A stretch of 21,364 nucleotides of DNA from a virus, in the IMG/VR virus record IMGVR_UViG_3300032285_004151, positions 1 through 21,364 of that record, one strand, 5' to 3'. Below the pieces are notes generated by a model. The model saw only the letters and a list, made by a program, of their open reading frames with translations. It was not told the origin of the DNA and did no database searches. The first letter of the stretch is position 1. Each line of letters starts with the position of its first letter. Below are positions 1 to 6,593 of this stretch, piece by piece. Both the position numbers and the translations under genes were made by a program.

Positions 1-104
1 ACCATAGGACTAATAGTCATGTGGTAATTAGACATAGTCTTATTGTGATCACGAACAGGGTTAGCCTTGCGGCTAGGATCTGTCTCTCTACGTGGCTTAG
101 ACAT
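1..104 (-). CDS. Truncated N-terminus of an unknown basic protein
   Basis: An ATG at 104-102 opens a minus-strand frame that runs off the left edge with no stop (34 codons visible, beginning MSKPRRETDPSRKANPVRDH). It overlaps the stop of the upstream gene in a TAATG arrangement, the same coupling seen at several other junctions in this window. The visible part is rich in Arg, Lys and Asn and shows no signal peptide or membrane segment. I do not recognise the family. The frame is short, so the call rests mainly on the coupling and on the open frame. Confidence 0.5.
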   Translation of the reverse strand, partial: MSKPRRETDPSRKANPVRDHNKTMSNYHMTISPM

Positions 105-568
105 TACTTCTTCTTCTTTCTTGTCTTTGGAAGAGGTGTGCGAGCACGAGTAGTAGGAGACTTCTTCTTAAGTTTCTCTTTAGCAGCCATCTTCTCTTTA
201 AGAACTGACTCTGTAGTCTTCTTCTTAAGTGGCTCAATTTTTACAGAAGCTTTTTTCTTAGCCATTTCACTAAAAAGATGATCTGTAGGGTAACCTTTTT
301 TAGGATTAGGTTTTTCTGTGCCCTTAGGTTTTTCTGGATTTTTATGAGGATCTTTTTTATTTGACATAGGACGTATTTCATTGTAAGGATTCTTTGGTTT
401 AGGCTTAGGCTTTTCTGGATTTTTATGAGGATCTGGTTTTCTTCCACCCATGAAAGCATTGTGCTGCTCGTTATAATTATTGCTAGGTTTAGGATTAGGC
501 GTGCCTTTATAAGGATGCTTCTTTTTCTTTGGGTCTTCCCACTCATGATTAAACTGTTCGCGTGCCAT
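104..568 (-). CDS. Lys/Pro-rich repetitive protein of unknown function
   Basis: The 154-residue product is extremely basic and low in complexity. The middle holds two copies of a DPHKNPEKPK unit (about residues 46-77). The C-terminal third is dominated by KKK runs and ends in RKKKK. No folded domain, signal peptide or membrane segment is visible, and the protein is probably disordered. The charge suggests binding to nucleic acid or to a polyanion such as packaged DNA, but this is inference only. The start is supported by an AAGGAAGG ribosome binding site about 8 bases upstream of the ATG. The stop overlaps the start of the next gene. It is not recognised as any named family. Confidence 0.7.
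   Translation of the reverse strand: MAREQFNHEWEDPKKKKHPYKGTPNPKPSNNYNEQHNAFMGGRKPDPHKNPEKPKPKPKNPYNEIRPMSNKKDPHKNPEKPKGTEKPNPKKGYPTDHLFSEMAKKKASVKIEPLKKKTTESVLKEKMAAKEKLKKKSPTTRARTPLPKTRKKKK
330..434. repeat. 24-bp direct repeat inside the Lys/Pro-rich gene
   Basis: The same 24 bases occur at 330-353 and 411-434, 81 bases apart and therefore in frame. They encode the repeated DPHKNPEKPK unit. Identity at the DNA level, and not only at the protein level, suggests a recent tandem duplication or ongoing repeat expansion. Confidence 0.8.
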
Positions 569-626
569 GGTAATCCTTCCTTAGATCCTTGTATTTTCCC
601 TTAATTATGTCAGATTGTCTGTGTAA

Positions 627-803
627 CTACCGTGGTTTTGCCATAGCGGCTTTGAGGTTCTTTTGATACCCCTTGTTGCGGCAATCCGGGCACTTGCCTG
701 TAGGACCTGTAAAGTTTGAGGTAACTGGGTTCATCAAGATCCCACATCCCGGGCAGACCTTTGACCCATCGTAGACGGTTTCTGTATAGATTTCGCTTGG
801 CAT
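627..803 (-). CDS. Small zinc-ribbon protein
   Basis: A 58-residue frame begins at ATG 803-801 and stops at TAG 629-627. It contains two CxxC knuckles, CPGC at residues 17-20 and CPDC at residues 38-41, separated by 17 residues. This is the pattern of a single treble-clef or zinc-ribbon module. The start overlaps the stop of the upstream gene as TAATG, indicating translational coupling. Zinc ribbons of this size commonly bind nucleic acid or act as a small partner protein, and the role here is unknown. Its length hides it from gene callers with a 60-residue cutoff. Confidence 0.75.
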   Translation of the reverse strand: MPSEIYTETVYDGSKVCPGCGILMNPVTSNFTGPTGKCPDCRNKGYQKNLKAAMAKPR

Positions 804-1165
804 TACCAGAATCCCTGTCCCTGAGCGTTTCTTTGGGTACCCTCTGCCCCTGCAGTTCCGTAAGTATCGACGCGATTTGGATACGGCTGGAAGTCTTCTT
901 CTACATTCATGACATCATGAATGCCAAGAGTACGCTTGCGGTAACCGAAGCGTGGTGGCAAGACCTTGATTTGAGGTAAGTTTGGGCGAACAACCTGTTG
1001 TAGAAACTCACCGGGCATGGTCACTGAGTTTAAAGCTCGAGAGATTAAGGAGTCTTGTACCGACTCAAATGGGCCTAAATAATCGTATCGAATTTCAGGT
1101 TCATTAGACTCACCAACAATAGGGCGGTTCTTTGAGTGATCATAAATTCCATCTGGTGAGTTCAT
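803..1165 (-). CDS. Unknown phage protein (120 aa)
   Basis: A 120-residue soluble protein that is rich in Pro, Tyr, Gly and Asn and lacks Cys, signal peptide and membrane segments. The N-terminus is MNSPDGIYDHSKNRP. The C-terminus is Gly/Gln-rich and probably flexible (GTAGAEGTQRNAQGQGFW). The stop of the upstream gene directly abuts the ATG (TAAATG), and the stop overlaps the zinc-ribbon gene, so it sits inside an operon. I do not recognise the family. It might be a minor virion protein, since it lies on the side of the lysis genes away from replication, but nothing in the sequence proves that. Confidence 0.65.
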   Translation of the reverse strand: MNSPDGIYDHSKNRPIVGESNEPEIRYDYLGPFESVQDSLISRALNSVTMPGEFLQQVVRPNLPQIKVLPPRFGYRKRTLGIHDVMNVEEDFQPYPNRVDTYGTAGAEGTQRNAQGQGFW

Positions 1166-1714
1166 TTAATTCCAATGTGGTCGTAGATGGCTAAATTGCT
1201 TTGAGGTAGACGGATTAAACTCTGCAGGTACGTTTGAAGAAACATTTGCCTTACCGTCATTAACAAGATGAGGTGGTGGGGCTAGCCTTGTTTTAGGCGC
1301 ATTACGATTTACCTGCATTGCAATACCGCCTTCAATATAATCAACGGTATATAGAGATTGCTTCAATCTACGATCTGGTTGTAAACCTTCTGGCCAGAAG
1401 TAAGATGACATGCCAATCTTTTCACCTTTGTGAACACCACGTTGGTATCCTCTTTGGTTCTGTCGACTCTTTAAAGAATCTAATACTGTGTCTGATACAG
1501 TCTCTGTAGGCTTTCCACGATCATCACGACGAGAACGAATAGATCCAAGATAACCATCTGGATATTCAGCTTCTGGGGTTCTGCCGATACCAAGGCGCAG
1601 ATAATCAAGATCGCTGCGAGGTACAACTGGGGTACCGCCACCACCGGTGGTCGTATAAGCACCTACGTAGCCGTTAGCTCCTAGGTACTGCCAGTTTTGA
1701 TGTGATTGAGGCAT
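1166..1714 (-). CDS. Unknown phage protein (182 aa)
   Basis: The 182-residue product starts MPQSHQNWQYLGANGYVGAY. It has a Gly-rich stretch (TTTGGGGTP) near residue 25, a charged segment around residues 58-105 and a Pro-rich C-terminal half. There are no Cys residues, signal peptide or membrane segments. No Shine-Dalgarno sequence precedes the ATG. Instead a TAGACT box ends 6 bases before the start, which suggests leaderless transcription. It is the first gene of the unit that runs to the left edge, separated from the lysis genes by a terminator. The function is unknown. A small virion component is one possibility. Confidence 0.65.
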   Translation of the reverse strand: MPQSHQNWQYLGANGYVGAYTTTGGGGTPVVPRSDLDYLRLGIGRTPEAEYPDGYLGSIRSRRDDRGKPTETVSDTVLDSLKSRQNQRGYQRGVHKGEKIGMSSYFWPEGLQPDRRLKQSLYTVDYIEGGIAMQVNRNAPKTRLAPPPHLVNDGKANVSSNVPAEFNPSTSKQFSHLRPHWN

Positions 1715-1726
1715 GCTATAAGTCTA
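1715..1726 (-). promoter_or_regulatory. Candidate leaderless promoter (-10 box TAGACT)
   Basis: Reading the minus strand, TAGACT lies at 1726-1721, followed by six bases (TATAGC) and then the ATG at 1714. TAGACT fits the actinobacterial TANNNT -10 consensus. Its distance would place transcription start on the A of the ATG, the classic leaderless geometry. No -35 box and no ribosome binding site are visible. The site lies just downstream of a terminator, where a new promoter is expected. Confidence 0.5.
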
Positions 1727-1737
1727 CGCTTAAATGC

Positions 1738-1763
1738 AAAAAGCGGGAGGGTTTACCTCCCGC
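1738..1763 (-). terminator. Intrinsic terminator after the lysis genes
   Basis: A perfect 8-bp GC-rich stem, GCGGGAGG (1743-1750) with CCTCCCGC (1756-1763), encloses a 5-base loop. On the minus strand it is followed by TTTTT (1742-1738). It lies 17 bases beyond the stop of the small hydrophobic gene, so it ends the leftward lysis transcript. Confidence 0.85.
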
Positions 1764-1779
1764 TATTTGACTTAATATG

Positions 1780-1974
1780 TTACTTGGATGCGCCGATACC
1801 GAAGGCTGTGTCCTTTGGGTTCAATGCACGAAGAAGCGGACCAGCTACAGATGCTAGGGCTGCACTTGCGAGCGCCTTACCATCGTGGTTACCTGCCATG
1901 TATAGTGCGAGAACTGCTGAGACTGCGGTGCGTGCGTATGATGCTGCAACTGCTTGGATTGCCTTTGTGTTCAT
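1780..1974 (-). CDS. Small hydrophobic protein next to the endolysin, holin-like candidate
   Basis: The 64-residue protein is dominated by Ala, Leu and Val. An N-terminal hydrophobic helix covers about residues 8-27 (ending VSAVLALYMAG), followed by a short polar turn (NHDGK) and a second moderately hydrophobic segment (ALASAALASVAGPLLRAL). Its size, hairpin-like layout and position directly downstream of the CHAP endolysin fit a small holin or lysis accessory protein. Phage holins share little sequence similarity, so this is inferred from context. The hydrophobicity of the second segment is borderline, so a non-holin role remains possible. An AGGAAAA ribosome binding site precedes the ATG. 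An intrinsic terminator follows the stop. Confidence 0.65.
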   Translation of the reverse strand: MNTKAIQAVAASYARTAVSAVLALYMAGNHDGKALASAALASVAGPLLRALNPKDTAFGIGASK

Positions 1975-1985
1975 TTTTCCTATTC

Positions 1986-2480
1986 CTAAGCTGTAGGGTA
2001 CTTTGGACGTGCAACGCCCATGATTAGAGAATATGCACGGTGACGTAAGAATACACCGTCTCCGTTAGCCTGTGAACCAGCATGCCCTTCTCCTGAGGTA
2101 TTGCCCTCATAGGTAGTTAGGATGCCTTTCTTAGAGTCATTACTTACAACGATACCGACGTGTTCAGTATCTGTTGGGTTCTTGTCAAAGTTAAAAAATA
2201 CAACGTCTCCCGCTTCAGCCTTACCTACGGGAACGATCTGCTTGTTCTTAGCAAACCATTGATAGCCGGCATCGCAAGATGCAAAGCCCTTCTTTGTAGA
2301 GGCGGCTACTAGTGATGCAAGACCTGCCTCATCAAAGCACTTAGATACGAACATTGCGCACCAAGGCTGGTGGTTCATTCCGTACCAAGTACCAAAAATT
2401 GTGTCGTTATTTGTTCCTTCTTTGTAACCTTGATCAGCGTACTTCTTTGCTGTGGCTACAACCGTTGCTGCGTTGGCCAT
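1986..2480 (-). CDS. CHAP-domain endolysin
   Basis: A 164-residue predicted peptidoglycan hydrolase (amidase or endopeptidase) of the CHAP family. The catalytic Cys is C41 in PWCAMFVS, the catalytic His is H107 in TEHVGIV, and the downstream acidic/amide position lies in YEGNT (residues 124-128). GDVVFF (residues 91-96) is a standard CHAP core strand. The whole protein is essentially one catalytic domain, with no cell-wall-binding domain and no signal peptide, so export would need a holin. The ATG has a GAGGAGC ribosome binding site and lies within the end of the upstream membrane-protein gene (25-base overlap). Neighbouring membrane proteins support a lysis role. Confidence 0.88.
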   Translation of the reverse strand: MANAATVVATAKKYADQGYKEGTNNDTIFGTWYGMNHQPWCAMFVSKCFDEAGLASLVAASTKKGFASCDAGYQWFAKNKQIVPVGKAEAGDVVFFNFDKNPTDTEHVGIVVSNDSKKGILTTYEGNTSGEGHAGSQANGDGVFLRHRAYSLIMGVARPKYPTA

Positions 2481-2788
2481 GAGTGCTCCTCGATATGTTG
2501 TTCGAACTTTCCTTCAAGCTTAGAAACAGTTTGGCCGATCTCGACTTGGCTTGTTCTTAGCTCTTGGACTAGTGGTAGTAACTGTAACTTTACCACATCT
2601 ACAAGGGAGCTTCCGCCATTGTGGCGCAACTCTGCCGAGACGTCTTTCATCTCTTCTTGAGTTTTTGCCCTACTTTCCTCAATTACGTGTTGGATTGCTT
2701 TCTTTAGCACAAACCACAGACCTCCTCCGATACCGGCCGTAACAAAAAAATATGAATAAATAATTGTGGCCCAGTCAGAAGCGGTCAT
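2456..2788 (-). CDS. Membrane protein with coiled coil, possible holin
   Basis: The 110-residue protein has one clear N-terminal transmembrane helix (about residues 7-29, YSYFFVTAGIGGGLWFVL). A long charged helical region follows, with heptad-like spacing at about 30-105 and an ELRHNGGSSL segment in the middle. It is the first gene of the leftward lysis unit and overlaps the endolysin gene by 25 bases, so translation is probably coupled. A single helix plus coiled coil next to an endolysin suggests a holin or a membrane-tethered lysis accessory. A small membrane-anchored virion protein is an alternative. A GGAGA ribosome binding site lies about 5 bases before the ATG. Confidence 0.7.
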   Translation of the reverse strand: MTASDWATIIYSYFFVTAGIGGGLWFVLKKAIQHVIEESRAKTQEEMKDVSAELRHNGGSSLVDVVKLQLLPLVQELRTSQVEIGQTVSKLEGKFEQHIEEHSWPTQQRL

Positions 2789-2884
2789 TAAACTCTCCGG
2801 GATTGTAGGTACGGTGGTGTAACTATGCCCTTAATAATACACCTTGTAATGCTAAACTCAACGTACTGACATAAGGAGAAACTG
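2789..2884. promoter_or_regulatory. Divergent intergenic region with promoters for both directions
   Basis: This is the only divergently transcribed gap in the window, so promoters for the leftward lysis unit and the rightward cassette should lie here. Rightward, TTAATA (2831-2836), a 16-base gap and TAAACT (2853-2858) make a weak promoter match. AAGGAG (2873-2878) is the ribosome binding site of the rightward gene. Leftward, TACAAT and TATTAT boxes fit TANNNT but lack good -35 boxes. The exact promoter assignment is uncertain. Confidence 0.45.
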
Positions 2885-4795
2885 ATAAAAGCACTGCGTC
2901 TATTCGCAGCACTATCCGTAGCATTATTTTCTGCATTTTATCCAGTATTAATCGTATCAACAGCATTTGGAGATGAAGCATCTCTTAGCGCGCCAAGACA
3001 ACTACAGGTTGAAGTAAGCGATGGCTTAGTCAAACTGGAGTGGGAAGCTCCTGCCCAAGGAACGGTAGAACGCTATGCAGTTTTCTTTGATTGCCCAACA
3101 AATTTTACTGGTTGTGGTCAAGGCTGGGCTATTCCAAGTGGTAATGGTGGGGATGCAAACGCACTAAAAACAACCTTGACTATACCTGTAGAGGTATTAA
3201 ACTCAATAGTACCTAGCGCAACTATGTGGGATTTTAGAGTTAGAGCTGATAACGATACGGATCATATTTATTCCGCACTTTCAAATGGAGTTAAAATTCG
3301 TCTTGCTCCAGCTCCAGCTCCCAAGCCAGATCCTCAGCCAAGTCAAACGCCGCAGCCAACAGGATCTCCGACTCCTTCTCCAAGCGCTTCACCCGAGGCA
3401 TTGCCAACAAGTAGCCCAACACCAAGCCCGAGCCCAAGCCCAGAACCAACACCGCAATCATCTCCATCACCTAGTCCTTCCGCTTCAATAGAACCAGCAC
3501 CGCAAATAACACCGTCCCCCACACCGGAGCCATCACAATCGCCAGTACCAAGTATTTCTCCATCACCTAATCCTACTCCTCAACCTGATCCAACACCGCC
3601 ACCTGCGCCAAGTTTTCCTGAAAACTCTGTTCACGCTACCGGCGATGAATGGGGAGAGATAACTTTATCTGCCCCACAAGGGTCCGTATTTACTCAAGTT
3701 TACTTTGCTAACTATGGTTTACCTATCGATTATCACATAAATTCAGAGTGCTCTGCAGATGTAACAAGCTATGTTGCTGGTGCGTTTATTGGTAAAAATA
3801 CTGCAACGGTTGGGGTTACAAATACAGATATAAATGGTGATCCTTGCTATGGGATAGGCAAGCACATGTCTATTGTTTTAGTTTATGGGCCTGCGCCTAT
3901 AGTTCCACCAGTGGACCCTGCCCCAGCAGGTCCTGTTCTGGATCCTTCTCCAGATCCTGCTCCACGGCCGGAGCCTGTAGTTCAGCCACCTGCTGTAGAA
4001 CCTGCGCCGCAACCTGCGCCAGAGCCTGAGCCTGCCCCTGCGCCAGAAGTTCAGCCTGCGCCCGAGCCTGCTCCCGATCCAGCCCCTGAACCAGAGCCTG
4101 AGCCTGCCCCTGCGCCAGACCCACAACCTGAGCCAGCTCCTGAGCCCGAGCCAGCGCCAGACCCAGCACCCGCACCTGATCCTCAGCCTGCGCCCGCACC
4201 AGATCCTGCGCCTTTGCCAGAGCCTGCACCAGAGCCTGCACCTGCTCCCGAACCTTTACCTGCTCCTGATCCTGCACCTGAACCTCCTGTAGTAGAGGGG
4301 CTTATTCCAAACAGCCCTGACCAATTACCAGAGGATACACCTAAAGAAGCTCCAAAGGAACTTCTGGTACCGCATATCCAAGAAGATAAGCCTGGTGTAG
4401 AAAACGGCGGTATTGAATTTTTTGGTACTAAGAGCCAACCTCAAGTAGTTCAGGAAGACGGAACCCTAACTCCTCCGCCACCATTACCTGGTTCAGGAGA
4501 CCCTATTCCTCCTGATGCGATTACTATTTCGGAAACTTTTATTGGACAACCAGGTGGAGTTACATTTAATGCACCTGATATTGCCGTTCCCGTTGAGCTA
4601 GTTCCCGTTGAAGTGCCAGCTGCTTTAGACGCCATCCCTGGAGCTGGTGAAGCTATACAGGCAGTAAACCAAGCGTACGTTGCCCTTGCAAATATTGGAA
4701 ACGATATGTCCCCAATTACACGTAAGAAAGCTAAAAAGATTCTAGTTGCAACAATTGTTGCTTCTGGCATTTCACAACTAAGAAGGAGATTCTAA
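2885..4795 (+). CDS. Exported multidomain protein with FN3-like and SUEL lectin-like domains and Pro-rich linkers
   Basis: About 636 residues. The N-terminus ([14 protein letters not shown]...) is a typical Sec signal peptide of about 30 residues. An FN3-like domain follows (about 32-141, [22 protein letters not shown]), then a Pro/Ser/Thr linker (142-245). A lectin-like domain (about 248-335) has the SUEL/Gal-lectin hallmarks FANYG, IGK and [11 protein letters not shown] second Pro linker of PAPEPEP/PAPDP repeats covers about 336-470. The C-terminal region ends in a basic, weakly hydrophobic helix ([23 protein letters not shown]). The protein is probably exported and could bind sugars on a cell or virion surface. 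No ATG, GTG or TTG lies in frame between the upstream stop (2867) and TTG 3176, which would cut into the FN3 domain. AAGGAG is 6 bases before ATA 2885 and 3 before CTG 2882, so one of these is the likely start. The domain calls rest on motif reading only. Confidence 0.75.
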   Translation: MKALRLFAALSVALFSAFYPVLIVSTAFGDEASLSAPRQLQVEVSDGLVKLEWEAPAQGTVERYAVFFDCPTNFTGCGQGWAIPSGNGGDANALKTTLTIPVEVLNSIVPSATMWDFRVRADNDTDHIYSALSNGVKIRLAPAPAPKPDPQPSQTPQPTGSPTPSPSASPEALPTSSPTPSPSPSPEPTPQSSPSPSPSASIEPAPQITPSPTPEPSQSPVPSISPSPNPTPQPDPTPPPAPSFPENSVHATGDEWGEITLSAPQGSVFTQVYFANYGLPIDYHINSECSADVTSYVAGAFIGKNTATVGVTNTDINGDPCYGIGKHMSIVLVYGPAPIVPPVDPAPAGPVLDPSPDPAPRPEPVVQPPAVEPAPQPAPEPEPAPAPEVQPAPEPAPDPAPEPEPEPAPAPDPQPEPAPEPEPAPDPAPAPDPQPAPAPDPAPLPEPAPEPAPAPEPLPAPDPAPEPPVVEGLIPNSPDQLPEDTPKEAPKELLVPHIQEDKPGVENGGIEFFGTKSQPQVVQEDGTLTPPPPLPGSGDPIPPDAITISETFIGQPGGVTFNAPDIAVPVELVPVEVPAALDAIPGAGEAIQAVNQAYVALANIGNDMSPITRKKAKKILVATIVASGISQLRRRF

Positions 4796-4971
4796 TGAAA
4801 GGCATCTTGCAAGATCTAGCTAACCAAATTTGGACCTTTGTGGGTTTATTTGCGGCATGGCTAGTGCTAACAGGTAGCGCCAAAACTGTTGTTGGGGATG
4901 CAATTCTTATCTCCATCTTTTTATGGGTAGCTACATACCGACTACGAAACCCTAAGGATAAAGATGAATAA
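4795..4971 (+). CDS. Small two-helix membrane protein, holin-like
   Basis: A 58-residue protein starts at an ATG that overlaps the stop of the lectin-like gene (TAATG) with AAGGAG 6 bases upstream. Two hydrophobic helices (about residues 13-27, TFVGLFAAWLVLTG, and 32-48, VVGDAILISIFLWVAT) are joined by a short GSAK turn. A charged tail follows (RLRNPKDKDE). This hairpin layout with a positive C-terminus is typical of small phage holins. It might instead assist the exported protein encoded just upstream. It overlaps the next gene by 8 bases. It is too short for many gene callers. Confidence 0.72.
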   Translation: MKGILQDLANQIWTFVGLFAAWLVLTGSAKTVVGDAILISIFLWVATYRLRNPKDKDE

Positions 4972-5254
4972 AATAAATAACACTATTGCTCGCATCTTTG
5001 CAGTATTTGCCGCATCTGGCTTATCTGTAATCGGTGCTGGAGCTTTGGCTGGCATTTCAACTATTAAAGCAGTAGCTGTAGCTGGAATTACCGGCGTAGC
5101 AACTGTTGTAGAAAGACTAGCTCGATCATTTCTAGATGATGGAAAGCTAGATAACTACGAAATTAACGCAGCTTTTTCTCAGATTGATAACAAGTCTTTA
5201 ACTGAAGAGGATTTAATCCTAGAAAAGAAAAAAGGCCCTAATTCTAGGGCCTAA
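4964..5254 (+). CDS. Small membrane protein, holin-like
   Basis: The 96-residue protein has a short basic N-terminus. Two hydrophobic Ala/Gly/Val-rich helices follow (about 8-30, IFAVFAASGLSVIGAGALAG, and 34-49, IKAVAVAGITGVATVV). A soluble, acidic C-terminal half ends EEDLILEKKKGPNSRA. The segment LDDGKLDNYEINAAFSQID looks like a small helical or EF-hand-like loop without a full set of calcium ligands. The layout resembles phage holins and other small actinophage membrane proteins. Function is inferred from size and topology only. Its last codons are built into a hairpin that terminates the opposite-strand operon. Confidence 0.7.
   Translation: MNKINNTIARIFAVFAASGLSVIGAGALAGISTIKAVAVAGITGVATVVERLARSFLDDGKLDNYEINAAFSQIDNKSLTEEDLILEKKKGPNSRA
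5228..5252 (-). terminator. Intrinsic terminator between convergent units
   Basis: A perfect 8-bp stem, AGGCCCTA (5233-5240) with TAGGGCCT (5245-5252), has a 4-base loop. On the minus strand it continues into TTTTTT (5233-5228), a proper U-tract, so it ends the long leftward operon just after the metallophosphoesterase. On the plus strand the stem lacks a U-tract but may still slow the rightward transcript. Confidence 0.8.
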
Positions 5255-5257
5255 TCT

Positions 5258-6301
5258 CTATTCAGTTCTAGCGTATATTTCTTCACCGCGGTACATAGTC
5301 TTTCCTTTATGGATGTGTACCTGGTCAAAGTGGAAGCTATCGTCATCTCCATCTTTATAGAAGATAACGCTTACACCCTGTTGCCAGTTTTCAAAGTACT
5401 GTAAGTGTCGGCCATCAGAATCTAATCCTGCCTTGACTGATGGCACTGCGCCATCTACTCGGCATAGACATCCTGGTGAAAAAGAAACACTCTTGATTGC
5501 TTGATCGCGGTCAAACACAGTCTTTGACTGCTGCTCCATGCGGTGGGTGTGGCCAAATAAAGTAGATATATTTGGGTTAGCGTTTGCATAAGCTGCAGCA
5601 GTTGATCCACCGCTATTAGCTTTATCTCCGTGCATAGCACGAAGACGCTTATTGATCCAGTGAGCTGCGGCAGGGTAGCCGTCAATTAGTTCTACACCCA
5701 ACTCATCGCAGCGTAATAGATTTTGTAAACTCATAACTGGCCATGAGTCTGGCATATTTGCTACACGAATACCATAAGCGGCTGCAGCATTTCTCATCAT
5801 GAACAGCTGTAGTCGCTTGTCATGATTTCCTTCAAGAAGGATAATGCGAGCATTTTCTCCAGCCTCTGCTCGTTGCTGTGCCAAAAAGAGATGACCACGA
5901 TCGATAGCCATCTGTGCAGTGTGGGCAAAAGCTGCTTCCTGCTCGTACTTTCCATACATAGGAAGATCTAAAAAATCTCCAAGATTAATAACTTGTGCAA
6001 GTGGGTGGCCATGGTCTAACCCAACAACTTGCAATGCCACATCCATAGCAGATTCATCATGGAATGGCTCTACGGTACCGTCTTCAAATTTACGATAACC
6101 GATTTGAGGATCAGGAAGTGCGACTGCAACTTTCCAGTCACTACTGATTAATGAAGGAGCTGTACGCTCTCTAGGTGTTACTACTGTTGGTTTTGCAGGC
6201 TGTACCGGAATCCATTCTGGTACTACGGTTGGTTCTCCACCTGCTTCTTTAAATGCTTGTAAAGCTTCCTTTACAGCAAAATAGTTTTCTTCTAACGACA
6301 T
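5258..6301 (-). CDS. Calcineurin-like metallophosphoesterase
   Basis: The product (about 347 residues) carries the ordered metal-binding motifs of the calcineurin-like phosphoesterase fold: DPQ (residues 64-66, where many relatives have DxH), GD (D109 in NLGDFLD), GNHD (158-161), a lone His in AMHGD (H224) and GHTH (250-253). These bind a two-metal centre that hydrolyses phosphomono- or diesters. The substrate is not predictable. Phage relatives are suspected nucleases, nucleotide phosphatases or DNA-end processing enzymes. The N-terminal 50 residues are a Pro-rich lead-in. The start at 6301 is preferred because GGAAA lies about 8 bases upstream. An in-frame ATG at 6307 is possible. It is the last gene of the leftward operon and is followed by a terminator. 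Confidence 0.88.
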   Translation of the reverse strand: MSLEENYFAVKEALQAFKEAGGEPTVVPEWIPVQPAKPTVVTPRERTAPSLISSDWKVAVALPDPQIGYRKFEDGTVEPFHDESAMDVALQVVGLDHGHPLAQVINLGDFLDLPMYGKYEQEAAFAHTAQMAIDRGHLFLAQQRAEAGENARIILLEGNHDKRLQLFMMRNAAAAYGIRVANMPDSWPVMSLQNLLRCDELGVELIDGYPAAAHWINKRLRAMHGDKANSGGSTAAAYANANPNISTLFGHTHRMEQQSKTVFDRDQAIKSVSFSPGCLCRVDGAVPSVKAGLDSDGRHLQYFENWQQGVSVIFYKDGDDDSFHFDQVHIHKGKTMYRGEEIYARTE

Positions 6302-6528
6302 CCACATTTTCCATTTCTATGCTCGTTCAATGACGAGAGGCCAAAGGTACAACCAGCGTCTTGATATAGGGAATAAAGTCGTCGTGTGGAGAAATCGGTA
6401 TCAGCGATAGAAAGGTCAAATACTTTCTTATCATCGTCAGATAAAGTTGCTCGCCACTGGCCAACGACACAGTTGTTATTTTCAAATGAATTTAAGTCTT
6501 TTGCTTTTTCGTAAAGCTCTGACAGCAT
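6292..6528 (-). CDS. Small protein with possible helix-turn-helix
   Basis: A 78-residue protein with a predicted helical core. The segments VGQWRATLSDDDKKVFDLSI and DFSTRRLYSLYQDAGCTF look like the helices of a small helix-turn-helix module. It ends LNEHRNGKCGCR with a Cys-x-Cys tail (Cys also at about 20 and 60). It overlaps the metallophosphoesterase start by 10 bases and is probably translated with it. The ATG has a strong GAGGGGG ribosome binding site. I recognise no named family. A DNA-binding or terminase-small-subunit-like role is conceivable but unsupported. Confidence 0.65.
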   Translation of the reverse strand: MLSELYEKAKDLNSFENNNCVVGQWRATLSDDDKKVFDLSIADTDFSTRRLYSLYQDAGCTFGLSSLNEHRNGKCGCR

Positions 6529-6546
6529 TCTTGCCCCCTCTTAGGA

Positions 6547-6582
6547 CTATAGGCTAGGATCCTTTCGAACCCTAGCCTATAG
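6547..6582. repeat. Perfect 12-bp inverted repeat (hairpin or operator)
   Basis: CTATAGGCTAGG (6547-6558) and CCTAGCCTATAG (6571-6582) are exact reverse complements around a 12-base spacer. They lie in the short gap between two leftward genes. No U-tract follows on either strand, so it is not a typical intrinsic terminator. An RNA processing or stability hairpin, or a dyad operator, are alternatives. Confidence 0.7.
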
Positions 6583-6593
6583 CATACACTAAA

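Noticed and set aside
330-434. Direct repeats as a CRISPR array or attachment site
   Set aside because: There are only two copies, in frame within a coding sequence and encoding repeated peptide units. This is intragenic duplication.
3844-4277. Several overlapping open frames on both strands within the Pro-rich region
   Set aside because: The translations are Arg/Trp, Gln/Ala or Cys/Ser repeats that simply mirror the low-complexity PAPEP-coding repeats. They have no ribosome binding sites and are by-products of the repeat.
6559-6575. TTCGAA with flanking G/C resembling a tRNA T-arm
   Set aside because: The bases beside the putative 7-base loop do not form a 5-bp T-stem, and no anticodon or acceptor stem is found nearby. 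The TTCGAA is only the spacer of the inverted repeat.
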